DNA of 64,000 nt, from NCBI RefSeq assembly GCF_013044515.1, contig NZ_JABEPR010000001.1, forward strand, positions 620,001 through 684,000, read 5' to 3'. Under the pieces are notes generated by a model. It made no database searches and was not told the DNA's origin. It was given only the letters and a program-made list of their open reading frames with translations. The position numbers were made by a program, and so were the translations under genes. Of this stretch, positions 1-7,405 are shown in pieces. Within the stretch, counting starts at the first letter, position 1; the number at the start of each line of letters is the position of its first letter. This DNA is from Sphingomonas sp. ID1715. Its GTDB lineage: Bacteria > Pseudomonadota > Alphaproteobacteria > Sphingomonadales > Sphingomonadaceae.

Positions 1-74
1 CCGTCCGTCGCCTCCACCCGCACGAAAAGCCAGCGCGGCGGCACGACGAACGTCTCAATGCGGGCGATCTGCAC
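1..74 (-). CDS. dgoD: D-galactonate dehydratase, N-terminal fragment (runs off window)
   Basis: Only the first 24 codons lie in the window, reading leftward from a GTG start at 72-74. The visible peptide begins with the IETFVVPPRWLFVRVEATDG segment, which is the typical opening of galactonate dehydratases of the enolase/mandelate racemase superfamily. The family dehydrates D-galactonate to 2-keto-3-deoxygalactonate, the third step of the De Ley-Doudoroff pathway. The start lies 2 bases after the stop of the glycosidase, so the two are probably co-transcribed, and the kinase and aldolase for the next steps are encoded divergently at 2319-3829. The active site is outside the window, so the assignment rests on this N-terminus and on context. 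Confidence 0.75.
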   Translation of the reverse strand, partial: MQIARIETFVVPPRWLFVRVEATD

Positions 75-76
75 CG

Positions 77-1372
77 TCAGCCGCCCTGCGGGCTCTGCTG
101 CTGCGCGCTCGGGCGGAGGTTGACGACCCGCTGCGCTTCTTCAGCCTCGCGCTGATCCATGATGTCGTAGTGCGACGGCGGCACGATCGGCACCGACAGG
201 CACACGCTCGACGCGGGCAGCACGTCCCGCCAATCCTGGATCAGCTGCTTATAGGCACGGCCCACCGCGCGGATGTTGCGGTCGAGGTCGTAGAGCCCGA
301 GCGGGTTGACCGTGCCGCGCTTTTCCCGAAGCGCCACATCCCAATCGACCTGGTCGGTCAGCGAGTACCAGGTGAAGCCGACCGTCGGGATCCCGTCGTT
401 GCGGAGCCGCAGCACGCTCGCCCACTCCTTCCACAACCAATGCACGGACTCGTCGCCATTCGGGCCTTCGATCAGGTTCGTCTCGGTGTGCATCACCGGC
501 AAGCGGTAGCGGTCGTAATATTGGCGCGTGATCTCGGTATAGCCGAACACCTCACCGGAAGCGGTGGTGCTGCCGTCGGCGCGCACCCGATGCTCGTTGG
601 TCCAGTAATAGTCATTACCCAGGATGCAGTGCTGTTTTAGCCGGTGGGTCAGGAACCAGTTATACTCGTCCCGGGTCATGCCGTTTTCGAGCAGATATTC
701 GTACATGTCGCTATTGACCCGATTGCCGTAGTTCAGGTCGAGCGACAGGAAGCGGACGCGGTTCAGCACCTCGGCCGAGTGGATCGCCGCCGGGCTCTCG
801 GCATGAAAATATTCCGAGCTTTCCGACTGGATGAAGATGGCATCGGCGCGGCGCTGCAGGATGCACTGCATGGCCAGCACATTCGCCTTCACGATGTGCT
901 TGAGCGCGGTGACGAACGGCGTGTCGCCGGTCAGCTGCTCGTTCCACCAGCCATAGCGCGCGGAGAAGGTCGCGCAGATGAACATCTCGTTGACCGGCGT
1001 GTAAAGCTGCACCCAGGGAAAGCGCTCGGCGAAGGCCGCGGCATATTCGGCGAACAGATCGGGGAAGTCCGGGTTCTGGAAGTTGCCGATCCAGTCCGGC
1101 ACGCCGAAATGGCAGAGATCGACGATCGGCGTGATGTCCTTCCGCCGCAGCTCGGCAAATGTCATGTCGGCAAATTCCCAGTCATATTTGCCGGGCGCCA
1201 GATAGGTCGTGTGGATTGGGGGGCCGTAGCGCAGATACTGGATGCCGATTTCGTCGAGCAGATCGAAATCGGTTTTCCAATGCTTGTAATGGCCGCACAC
1301 CTCCATCTGGTCGACGCGCGTCTTGCCATTGTCGATCGTCGGGATGCTGTTCTCGATCCCGGTGGCGAACAT
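77..1372 (-). CDS. Family 1 glycosyl hydrolase (beta-glycosidase-like)
   Basis: A 431-residue GH1-type TIM-barrel enzyme, expected to hydrolyse a beta-linked glycoside. The acid/base glutamate is E129 in TPVNE and the nucleophile is E298 in HTETN, both matching the GH1 retaining mechanism. No signal peptide is visible, so it should act in the cytoplasm. It sits between the lactonase and galactonate dehydratase genes on the same strand, which suggests it releases galactose (or a galactoside product) for the adjoining pathway; that substrate is inference. The C-terminal 40 residues are polar with a Gln-rich end (SAQQQSPQGG) and look like a tail outside the barrel. ATG at 1370-1372 is the only sensible start, with a GGGGAGGG stretch about 20 bases upstream. 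Confidence 0.8.
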   Translation of the reverse strand: MFATGIENSIPTIDNGKTRVDQMEVCGHYKHWKTDFDLLDEIGIQYLRYGPPIHTTYLAPGKYDWEFADMTFAELRRKDITPIVDLCHFGVPDWIGNFQNPDFPDLFAEYAAAFAERFPWVQLYTPVNEMFICATFSARYGWWNEQLTGDTPFVTALKHIVKANVLAMQCILQRRADAIFIQSESSEYFHAESPAAIHSAEVLNRVRFLSLDLNYGNRVNSDMYEYLLENGMTRDEYNWFLTHRLKQHCILGNDYYWTNEHRVRADGSTTASGEVFGYTEITRQYYDRYRLPVMHTETNLIEGPNGDESVHWLWKEWASVLRLRNDGIPTVGFTWYSLTDQVDWDVALREKRGTVNPLGLYDLDRNIRAVGRAYKQLIQDWRDVLPASSVCLSVPIVPPSHYDIMDQREAEEAQRVVNLRPSAQQQSPQGG

Positions 1373-1405
1373 GAAGTTGGCGATGGCTAAGGCCCTCCCC
1401 TGCGG

Positions 1406-2275
1406 TCAGCCGAACATGCGCTCGGGAATGCCCCGGGCGTTTACCTGGATCATAAAGAGCGCGCCGGCCAAAGGTTGCACGACGAGTGCCTTTTCGTTGA
1501 GCCCGACGCGGGCAGAGGTGACGAACAGGCGATCGAAAGCAGGCCCGCCGAACGCCACGCTGGTCGGCCGTTCGACCGGCAGCTGGACCGTGTCGAGCTG
1601 CTCTCCGTCGGGCGACAGGCGGCGGATGCACCAGCCGTCCCAGAAGGCGATCCACAGACAGCCTTCGGCATCAACCGTCATGCCGTCGGGATAGCCCTGC
1701 TCTTCGCGGAAATGCGCCAGCACGCGGCGGTTTGAGGCCTGCCCGTCTGCGTTCAGGTCGAAAGCGTAGAGCGTGCGGCGCGCGGAGTCGCTGTGGTACA
1801 TGACGCGTCCGTCCGGGCTGAACGCCGGGCCGTTGGTCACGCGATAGCCCGAATCCACCGCGGTGCAGCCGAGATCCCCATCGAGACGGTAGAGCGTGCC
1901 GGTTGCTTCCAGCTCGCGATCGTCCATGGTCCCGGCCCAGAAGCGGCCCGCGCGATCAACCTTGCCGTCGTTGAAGCGATTGTCGGGCAGTTGCGCTTCG
2001 GGATCGACGATGAGCGCATAAACGTCCTGCTCGGGGTCGATCCACCTGATGCCCCGTTCCGTACCTCCGACGAACCCGCCGGCCCTTGCGGGTGCGAGGG
2101 AGCCGATGCGAAGCGGGGGCATCCAACGATCGACATGGCCGTCGCGCCAGCGAAAGATCGCCGGCCCCTTGATGTCCACCCACCAGAGCGCCTGATCGCG
2201 CTCCACCCAGACGGGCCCCTCGCCAAGCACCGCCTCGACAGGAGCGATCGGTTCGGGGGCGTTACGGTCGGACAC
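1406..2275 (-). CDS. SMP-30/gluconolactonase family sugar lactonase (probable galactonolactonase)
   Basis: About 289 residues of the SMP-30/gluconolactonase/LRE six-bladed propeller. The N-terminal LGEGPVW motif carries the metal-binding Glu, and the blades include NDGKVDRAGRFWAGTMD, the substrate-facing segment NGPAFSPDGRVMYHSDS and YPDGMTVDAEGCLW. The family opens aldonolactones, and the neighbouring galactose dehydrogenase would supply galactono-lactone. I chose GTG at 2273-2275; another in-frame GTG lies at 2282-2284, and the longer open frame upstream has no family similarity and is antisense to dgoK. The start is almost back-to-back with dgoK, leaving little room for promoters. The stop lies 33 bases before the glycosidase start. 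Confidence 0.82.
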   Translation of the reverse strand: MSDRNAPEPIAPVEAVLGEGPVWVERDQALWWVDIKGPAIFRWRDGHVDRWMPPLRIGSLAPARAGGFVGGTERGIRWIDPEQDVYALIVDPEAQLPDNRFNDGKVDRAGRFWAGTMDDRELEATGTLYRLDGDLGCTAVDSGYRVTNGPAFSPDGRVMYHSDSARRTLYAFDLNADGQASNRRVLAHFREEQGYPDGMTVDAEGCLWIAFWDGWCIRRLSPDGEQLDTVQLPVERPTSVAFGGPAFDRLFVTSARVGLNEKALVVQPLAGALFMIQVNARGIPERMFG

Positions 2276-2314
2276 GATGGCCACGAAACGAAGTCGCGGC
2301 CCGACCGTTCCCCC
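2255..2314. promoter_or_regulatory. Inverted repeat between divergent sugar-pathway genes
   Basis: Perfect 8-bp arms ACGGTCGG (2264-2271) and CCGACCGT (2301-2308), flanked by GGGGG (2255-2259) and CCCCC (2310-2314), lie between the lactonase and dgoK starts with 29 bases between the arms. It could be an operator for the divergent operons. No regulator gene is seen nearby, and short GC-rich arms can arise by chance. Confidence 0.35.
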
Positions 2315-2318
2315 ATGG

Positions 2319-3206
2319 ATGGCGGGCAGAAAAGACTGGGCGCAAGGCTTCATCGCCGTCGATTGGGGCACGACCAACCGGCGTGCCTGGGCGGTTGCCG
2401 CCGACCAGCCGGTCCGCCCGTTGCTCGAAGACGGCATGGGCGTGCTCAAGGTTCCTCCTGGCGGATATACCGGCGAGATCGACCGGTTGCGCGCGCTCTG
2501 GCCCGGCAGGCCGCTGCTGCTTGCCGGCATGATCGGGTCCAATCGCGGCTGGGTCGAGGCGCCCTATGTGCCGGCGTCGGCCGGTCTCGATGCGCTCGTT
2601 GCCTCGCTCAGGCGACCCGCTGAAGACGTGGTGATCGTGCCTGGTGTCAGCTGGCTCGACGGCCGCGAGGCCGATGTCATGCGGGGCGAGGAGGTGCAGC
2701 TGCTCGGCGCCGTAGCGGCCGGGTTGGCACCAGCGGACGGCGTGATCTGCCATCCGGGCACCCACGCAAAGTGGGTGAGGATGCTAGGTGGGGCGATCGG
2801 ACCATTTCGCAGCGTCATGACCGGCGAGCTGTTCAGCATGCTGAGCCGCCACGGCATTCTCCAGGACCGGCTCGCCGGCGAAGTGACAATCAACGACGAT
2901 TTCCGCGCCGGAGCAGAGCACGGGTTGTCCCGCACCGACCTCACCGCCGAACTCTTCTCCGTTCGAGCACGCTTCCTGCTTCGCGTGCGGGAGGACAGCG
3001 CATCTTACGTCAGCGGCCTCTTGATCGGCAGCGACGTGCGGATCGGGCTCGAGCGATTCGAGAGCGAAGCGGTGACGCTGATCGGACGCAGCGACCTGAC
3101 TGCGCTCTATGCCGAAGCCCTGCGGCTTGCCGGCCGCACCAGCAGCCAAGTGGATGGCGAGCCCGCCTTCCTCCTTGGCGCGCAGGCGATCGCGGAGAGA
3201 CTATGA
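2319..3206 (+). CDS. dgoK: 2-dehydro-3-deoxygalactonokinase
   Basis: A 295-residue DgoK-family kinase that phosphorylates 2-keto-3-deoxygalactonate with ATP. The N-terminal phosphate-binding segment AVDWGTTNRRAW is diagnostic, followed by conserved PGVSWLDG, DVMRGEE, CHPGTHAKWV and MTGELFSML blocks. I chose ATG at 2319, which gives the usual short leader before the DWGTT motif. ATG at 2277 is in frame but would overlap the divergent lactonase start. The stop codon overlaps the aldolase start (ATGA at 3203-3206), indicating translational coupling. It is the first gene of a six-gene plus-strand run to 7405. Confidence 0.9.
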   Translation: MAGRKDWAQGFIAVDWGTTNRRAWAVAADQPVRPLLEDGMGVLKVPPGGYTGEIDRLRALWPGRPLLLAGMIGSNRGWVEAPYVPASAGLDALVASLRRPAEDVVIVPGVSWLDGREADVMRGEEVQLLGAVAAGLAPADGVICHPGTHAKWVRMLGGAIGPFRSVMTGELFSMLSRHGILQDRLAGEVTINDDFRAGAEHGLSRTDLTAELFSVRARFLLRVREDSASYVSGLLIGSDVRIGLERFESEAVTLIGRSDLTALYAEALRLAGRTSSQVDGEPAFLLGAQAIAERL

Positions 3207-3829
3207 CCGCCGTCCAGGACTTCACCCGCTATCTCGGCGAATGCCGACTGATCGCTATCATCCGAGGGATAAGGTCAGAGGAAGCGGAGGCGATCGGCGA
3301 GGCGATCCTATCCGCCGGCATCCGCATCGTGGAAGTGCCCCTGAACTCGCCCGACCCGCTCGCCAGCATCGAGCGGCTGGCGAAGCGGTTCGGCAGCGAA
3401 GCGCTGATCGGTGCCGGCACGGTGCTCGACCCAGCGGATGTGCGCCGGGTCGCCGATGCGGGCGGACGCATCATCGTCTCCCCCTCCACAGATACCCCGG
3501 TGATCAAGGCGACGGCAAAGGCGGGGCTCGTGTCGGCGCCCGGTTTCTTCACGCCCAGCGAGGCATTCACCGCGCTGGCGGCAGGCGCCCATGCACTGAA
3601 GCTTTTCCCCGCCGAGGGATCGTCACCTTCCGCGCTGAAGGCGATGACGGCGGTGCTGCCGCCCGAGGTTCCGCTAATCGTCGTCGGCGGGGTGAAACCG
3701 GACACAATGCGGCCGTGGCTCGACGCCGGCGCGCAGGGCTTCGGCCTAGGTGGCGGACTCTACAAGTCCGGCCAATCGCCGAAGGACACGGCGGCCAAGG
3801 CGCGCGCCTATGTGGAGGGGCTGAAATGA
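3203..3829 (+). CDS. dgoA: 2-dehydro-3-deoxy-6-phosphogalactonate aldolase
   Basis: A 208-residue class I KDPG/KDPGal aldolase that cleaves 2-keto-3-deoxy-6-phosphogalactonate to pyruvate and glyceraldehyde-3-phosphate. The catalytic Glu is E44 in VEVPLNSP (the Leu-Asn-Ser-Pro variant is typical of the galactonate enzyme rather than Eda), and the Schiff-base Lys is K133 in ALKLFPAE. GAGTVL and VVGGVKP phosphate-binding segments are present. It starts within the dgoK stop and ends within the start of the dehydrogenase (3826-3829), so all three are coupled. With DgoK it completes the lower De Ley-Doudoroff pathway. Confidence 0.92.
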   Translation: MTAVQDFTRYLGECRLIAIIRGIRSEEAEAIGEAILSAGIRIVEVPLNSPDPLASIERLAKRFGSEALIGAGTVLDPADVRRVADAGGRIIVSPSTDTPVIKATAKAGLVSAPGFFTPSEAFTALAAGAHALKLFPAEGSSPSALKAMTAVLPPEVPLIVVGGVKPDTMRPWLDAGAQGFGLGGGLYKSGQSPKDTAAKARAYVEGLK

Positions 3830-4773
3830 TCCGACTCGGCATCATAGGCTTCGGCAAAATCGCCCGCGACGCGCATGTGCCGGCGCTGCAGGCGGTCGGC
3901 GGCTATGGCCTGAAGGCAGTGGTCACTCGCTCCGGCTGCGATCAGCAGGGTGCCCGCTGCTTCGACACGGCCGACGCGATGCTCCAGGCGATCGGCAAAG
4001 AGCTGGACGCGGTCACGATCAGCACGCCGCCGGGGCCGCGCTACGCGATCGCGCGACAATGCTTAGCGGCCGGCCTCGACTGCCTGCTGGAAAAGCCGCC
4101 GGCGACGACGCTGGGCGAGATCGAGAATTTGCGCGACGAGGCGGCGCGGCTCGGCCGAGTGCTGTTCACCACCTGGCATTCGCAGCACGCGGCTGCAGTC
4201 GATCAGGCGCGTGCCCTGCTCGTCGGCGAGCGCATCAAGCGGCTCGCGATCCGCTGGCACGAAGACGTGAACAAATATCATCCCGGCCAGGACTGGGTGT
4301 GGCAGGCGGAAGGCTTTGGCGTCTTCGATCCCGGGATCAACGCGCTGTCGATTGCGAGCCGGATCATGCCCGGCAAGCTGATCATTGACGATGCGACCCT
4401 GCGCATTCCCGCCAACCGCGAGCAGCCGATCAAGGTGCAACTGGCGCTCAGCAGCCCCGTCGCTGAGGCGCCGCTCTCCGCCGTCTTCGACTGGTGCCCG
4501 GCAGCAGAGGACGAGTGGACGATCACCGTCGAATCGGCCGAAGGTCGCATCCTTGAGCTGCGCCGCGGCGGCGCCGAACTCCTGGTCGATGGAGTGCCGC
4601 AGCCGGCGCAAGGGCCGGGTGAATATCCGTCCATCTACGCCGAGTTCGCACACCTGGTGGAGGAACGGCGGAGCCGGGTCGACATCGAGCCGCTACGTTT
4701 GGTCGCCGACGCTATGATGGTCGGCAAGCGAGAGACGGCACCGCCGTTCGAGTGGCGCAACGACGGCGGCTAG
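3826..4773 (+). CDS. D-galactose 1-dehydrogenase (Gfo/Idh/MocA family)
   Basis: A 315-residue Gfo/Idh/MocA oxidoreductase. The Rossmann fingerprint IIGFGKIARDAHVPAL lies at residues 6-21 and the EKP motif (LLEKPPA) near residue 89. The HEDVNKYHPGQDWVWQ and GFGVFDPGINALSI segments match the sugar-binding part of galactose dehydrogenases, which oxidise D-galactose to galactono-1,4-lactone with NAD(P). It is coupled to dgoA by an ATGA overlap. Its product is the substrate of the divergent lactonase, so this gene supplies the first pathway step. Arabinose or fucose dehydrogenase activity is possible within the family, but the galactonate genes favour galactose. Confidence 0.85.
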   Translation: MIRLGIIGFGKIARDAHVPALQAVGGYGLKAVVTRSGCDQQGARCFDTADAMLQAIGKELDAVTISTPPGPRYAIARQCLAAGLDCLLEKPPATTLGEIENLRDEAARLGRVLFTTWHSQHAAAVDQARALLVGERIKRLAIRWHEDVNKYHPGQDWVWQAEGFGVFDPGINALSIASRIMPGKLIIDDATLRIPANREQPIKVQLALSSPVAEAPLSAVFDWCPAAEDEWTITVESAEGRILELRRGGAELLVDGVPQPAQGPGEYPSIYAEFAHLVEERRSRVDIEPLRLVADAMMVGKRETAPPFEWRNDGG

Positions 4774-4830
4774 ACGTTCTCGACCAAGTTCCGCACAAAG
4801 CTCTCGACGACCCTCCAGACGGCCACTCGC

Positions 4831-5514
4831 TTGACCCATTACCTGCCGCTCATCGGCATCCTGATCGTGATTGTCGGCTTTCTGCTGCGGCTGAACCCTC
4901 TCGCCGTCGTCGCCGCCGCGGCGCTGTCGACGGGGCTGGCAGCGGGCCGCAGCCTCGTCGACGTGATCTCCATCCTCGGCAAGGCGTTCAACGACAGCCG
5001 GTACGTGACAATCATCTGGATTGCGCTACCGGTGATCGGCCTGCTCGAACATTTCGGGCTGCGCCAACAGGCGAGACGCGTGATCGCCGGCTTCGGCAAG
5101 GCGACCACCGGCCGGCTGCTGCTCGCCTATCTGCTGTTCCGCCAACTGACTGCGGCTTTGGGGCTGAACTCGATCGCCGGTCACCCGCAGACCGTGCGTC
5201 CGCTGGTCGCGCCGATGGCTGAAGCGGCGGCCGAGCGCTCCGGACCGCTCGACGAACGCGAGCGGGAGCGGGTCAAGGCGATGGCGGCCGCCACCGACAA
5301 TGTCGGCAATTTCTTCGGCGAGGATATCTTCATCGCGATCAGCTCGATCCTGCTGATCGTCGGCTTTCTCGACCAGAACGGCATCCGGATCGCGCCGCTG
5401 CAGCTGTCGGTTTGGGCGATCCCGACCGCCATCTTCGCCTTCCTGATCCATGGTGCCCGGCTGCTCTGGCTGGACCGCACCTTGGCCTCGCGCAAAGCGG
5501 ATGCAGAGCCATGA
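4831..5514 (+). CDS. DUF969 family membrane protein
   Basis: A 227-residue integral membrane protein, starting at TTG 4831 with THYLPLIGILIVIVGFLLRL. It matches the DUF969 type, with several hydrophobic helices, a central GLLEHFGLRQQARRVI segment and the conserved stretch GLNSIAGHPQTVRPL. The family is nearly always paired with DUF979, and I take the pair as two halves of one permease; that role is inference. It follows the galactose dehydrogenase by 57 bases and overlaps DUF979 by an ATGA. Its place in this operon suggests uptake or export of a galactose-pathway compound, though elsewhere the pair is seen beside pyroglutamyl peptidase genes. The start is uncertain because no clear ribosome binding site precedes it. 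Confidence 0.75.
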   Translation: MTHYLPLIGILIVIVGFLLRLNPLAVVAAAALSTGLAAGRSLVDVISILGKAFNDSRYVTIIWIALPVIGLLEHFGLRQQARRVIAGFGKATTGRLLLAYLLFRQLTAALGLNSIAGHPQTVRPLVAPMAEAAAERSGPLDERERERVKAMAAATDNVGNFFGEDIFIAISSILLIVGFLDQNGIRIAPLQLSVWAIPTAIFAFLIHGARLLWLDRTLASRKADAEP

Positions 5515-6422
5515 TCGGGCTGCCGGCGCTCTACACCTTCACCGGTCTGATCTTTGCCGCCTATGCCGTGCTGAGCGCGCGGCAGCGGCGGTTCGGCAAC
5601 GCCGCCTTCTGGAGCCTGGTCGCGCTCAGCTTCCTCGCCGGCGACCGGCTCGGCGACCTGGGCAACGGGCTGCTGGTGCTGGCGCTGGTGGCGCTTGCGG
5701 CGCTGGGCGCCCTCCGCAAGCCCGAGGCACAGGACAGTGCCGGAGATGGCGCGCGTCTCGGCAACAGGCTGTTTCTGCCGGCGCTGATCATCCCCCTCAC
5801 CGCACTGATCGGCACTTTCCTGCTCAAGGATTCCGGGCTGATCGATCCAAAGCAGATCACCTTGGTGTCGCTCGGCCTTGGCGTCGTGCTGGCGCTGATC
5901 GTGCTCTACCTCTGGCTGCGGCCGCCCCCGACGGCCGCGCTCGAAGAGGGGCGCCGGCTGATCGATGCAGTCGGCTGGGCGGCGGTGCTGCCGCAGATGC
6001 TGGCGAGCCTCGGCGCCGTCTTCGCCGTTGCAGGCGTCGGCGATCTCGTCGGCGGCGCTGCCGGCCAAGTCATCCCGAGCGGCAGTCTGTTCGCGGCAGT
6101 CGCCGCCTATGCGATTGGCATGGCATTGTTCACGATGATCATGGGCAATGCCTTTGCCGCCTTCCCGGTGATGACCGCCGCGATCGGGCTGCCGCTGCTG
6201 ATCCGCGGCTTTGGCGGCGATCCCGCTATCGTCTGCGCCATCGGGATGCTGGCCGGCTTTTGCGGCACGCTGATGACGCCGATGGCGGCTAATTTCAACA
6301 TCGTGCCCGCCGCCCTGCTGGAACTGCGCGACCGCAATGCGGTGGTGAAAGCGCAGGTCGGCACCGCGCTGCCACTGCTGGCGGTGAACATCGCCCTCAT
6401 CTACTTGCTGGCCTTTCGATGA
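5511..6422 (+). CDS. DUF979 family membrane protein
   Basis: A 303-residue polytopic membrane protein of the DUF979 type, with about eight or nine hydrophobic segments. The C-terminal half holds the conserved GNAFAAFPVMTAAIGLP and GFCGTLMTPMAANFN blocks, where small and polar residues in helices would suit a transport path. ATG at 5511 lies inside the DUF969 stop, and the gene's own stop overlaps the DUF2891 start (6419-6422), so the three are coupled. The biochemical role is unknown. Inference from pairing and topology is a two-subunit transporter. Confidence 0.75.
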   Translation: MIGLPALYTFTGLIFAAYAVLSARQRRFGNAAFWSLVALSFLAGDRLGDLGNGLLVLALVALAALGALRKPEAQDSAGDGARLGNRLFLPALIIPLTALIGTFLLKDSGLIDPKQITLVSLGLGVVLALIVLYLWLRPPPTAALEEGRRLIDAVGWAAVLPQMLASLGAVFAVAGVGDLVGGAAGQVIPSGSLFAAVAAYAIGMALFTMIMGNAFAAFPVMTAAIGLPLLIRGFGGDPAIVCAIGMLAGFCGTLMTPMAANFNIVPAALLELRDRNAVVKAQVGTALPLLAVNIALIYLLAFR

Positions 6423-7405
6423 CCCAGACCCTGTCGCCAGAGACTGCCGCGCACTTCGCCGAACTGGCGCTCGGCCATGTCCGCCGCGAATATCCGCACA
6501 AGCTGGACCATGTGATGGACGGGCCGGAGGACGTGCAATCCCCTGCCCGGCTTCACCCGATCTTCTACGGCAGTTTCGACTGGCACAGCTGCGTCCACGG
6601 CTATTGGCTGCTGTTGCGCGTGCGTCGGCTCTTTCCCGATCTCGAAGTGTCTCGCCGGGTCGAGGTGTTGGCGGACGAGATGCTGACCCGCGCCAAGGTC
6701 GCCGGGGAACTTGCCTATCTCGACCGCGCTTATTCCGGCGGTTTCGAGCGGCCTTACGGCTGGGCCTGGGCGATCGCACTGTGGGCGGAGGCCGCCCGCC
6801 ACCCGGATCGGGGCTGGGCCGAGGCGCTGCAGCCGCTCGCCGCGGCCTTTGCCGAACGCTTCCTGCAGTTCCTGCCGCGCCTCACCTATCCGATTCGCGT
6901 CGGCACCCACTTCAACTCCGCCTTCGCGCTAACCCTCGCCCTGGAATGGCCCGACGAGAGTCTGCGTCTCCTGATCGAGGAAAAGGCTCGCGGCTGGTTC
7001 GGCCAGGACCGTGACTGTCAGGCATGGGAGCCGGGCGGCGACGAATTCCTGTCCTCGGCACTCTCAGAGGCGCTGCTCATGAAGCGCGTGTTAGGCGCGG
7101 ACTTCGCACGCTGGTTCGCGACTTTCCTGCCAAGGCTCGCGGAGGGCGAGCCGCAGAGCCTGCTCCAACCGGTCTTCGTCTCGGATCGCAGCGACGGCAA
7201 GATCGCGCATCTCGATGGCTGCAACTTGAGCCGCGCCTGGAGCTGGCGCGAGATCGCGGATGCGCTGCCGGATGACAGAGCTGCGATCGCGCGCGCGACC
7301 GCCGATCGGCACCTGCAGGCAAGCCTGCCGCACGTGGCCGGCGACTATATGGGCGAACATTGGCTCGCCACTTTCGCGATGCTCGCGTTGGAAGCAGGGG
7401 GCTAG
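6419..7405 (+). CDS. DUF2891 family protein
   Basis: A 328-residue soluble protein without signal peptide, of the DUF2891 type. Conserved blocks include HPIFYGSFDWHSCVHGYW near residue 45, YGWAWAIALWAEA, RVGTHFNSAFAL and CQAWEPGGDEFLSS. The aromatic-rich, helical pattern with His, Asp and Glu clusters recalls alpha/alpha-barrel sugar enzymes, but I cannot assign an activity. It is the last gene of the dgoK operon, overlapping DUF979 by 4 bases. It converges on the GGDEF gene, and the two stop codons share the bases CTAG at 7402-7405. A carbohydrate-processing role is a guess from context. Confidence 0.75.
   Translation: MTQTLSPETAAHFAELALGHVRREYPHKLDHVMDGPEDVQSPARLHPIFYGSFDWHSCVHGYWLLLRVRRLFPDLEVSRRVEVLADEMLTRAKVAGELAYLDRAYSGGFERPYGWAWAIALWAEAARHPDRGWAEALQPLAAAFAERFLQFLPRLTYPIRVGTHFNSAFALTLALEWPDESLRLLIEEKARGWFGQDRDCQAWEPGGDEFLSSALSEALLMKRVLGADFARWFATFLPRLAEGEPQSLLQPVFVSDRSDGKIAHLDGCNLSRAWSWREIADALPDDRAAIARATADRHLQASLPHVAGDYMGEHWLATFAMLALEAGG

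Noticed and set aside
5181-6779. A 532-codon minus-strand frame opposite DUF969/DUF979
   Set aside because: The sequence is Arg/Gln-rich with no motifs, while the plus strand encodes recognisable membrane proteins joined by 4-base overlaps.
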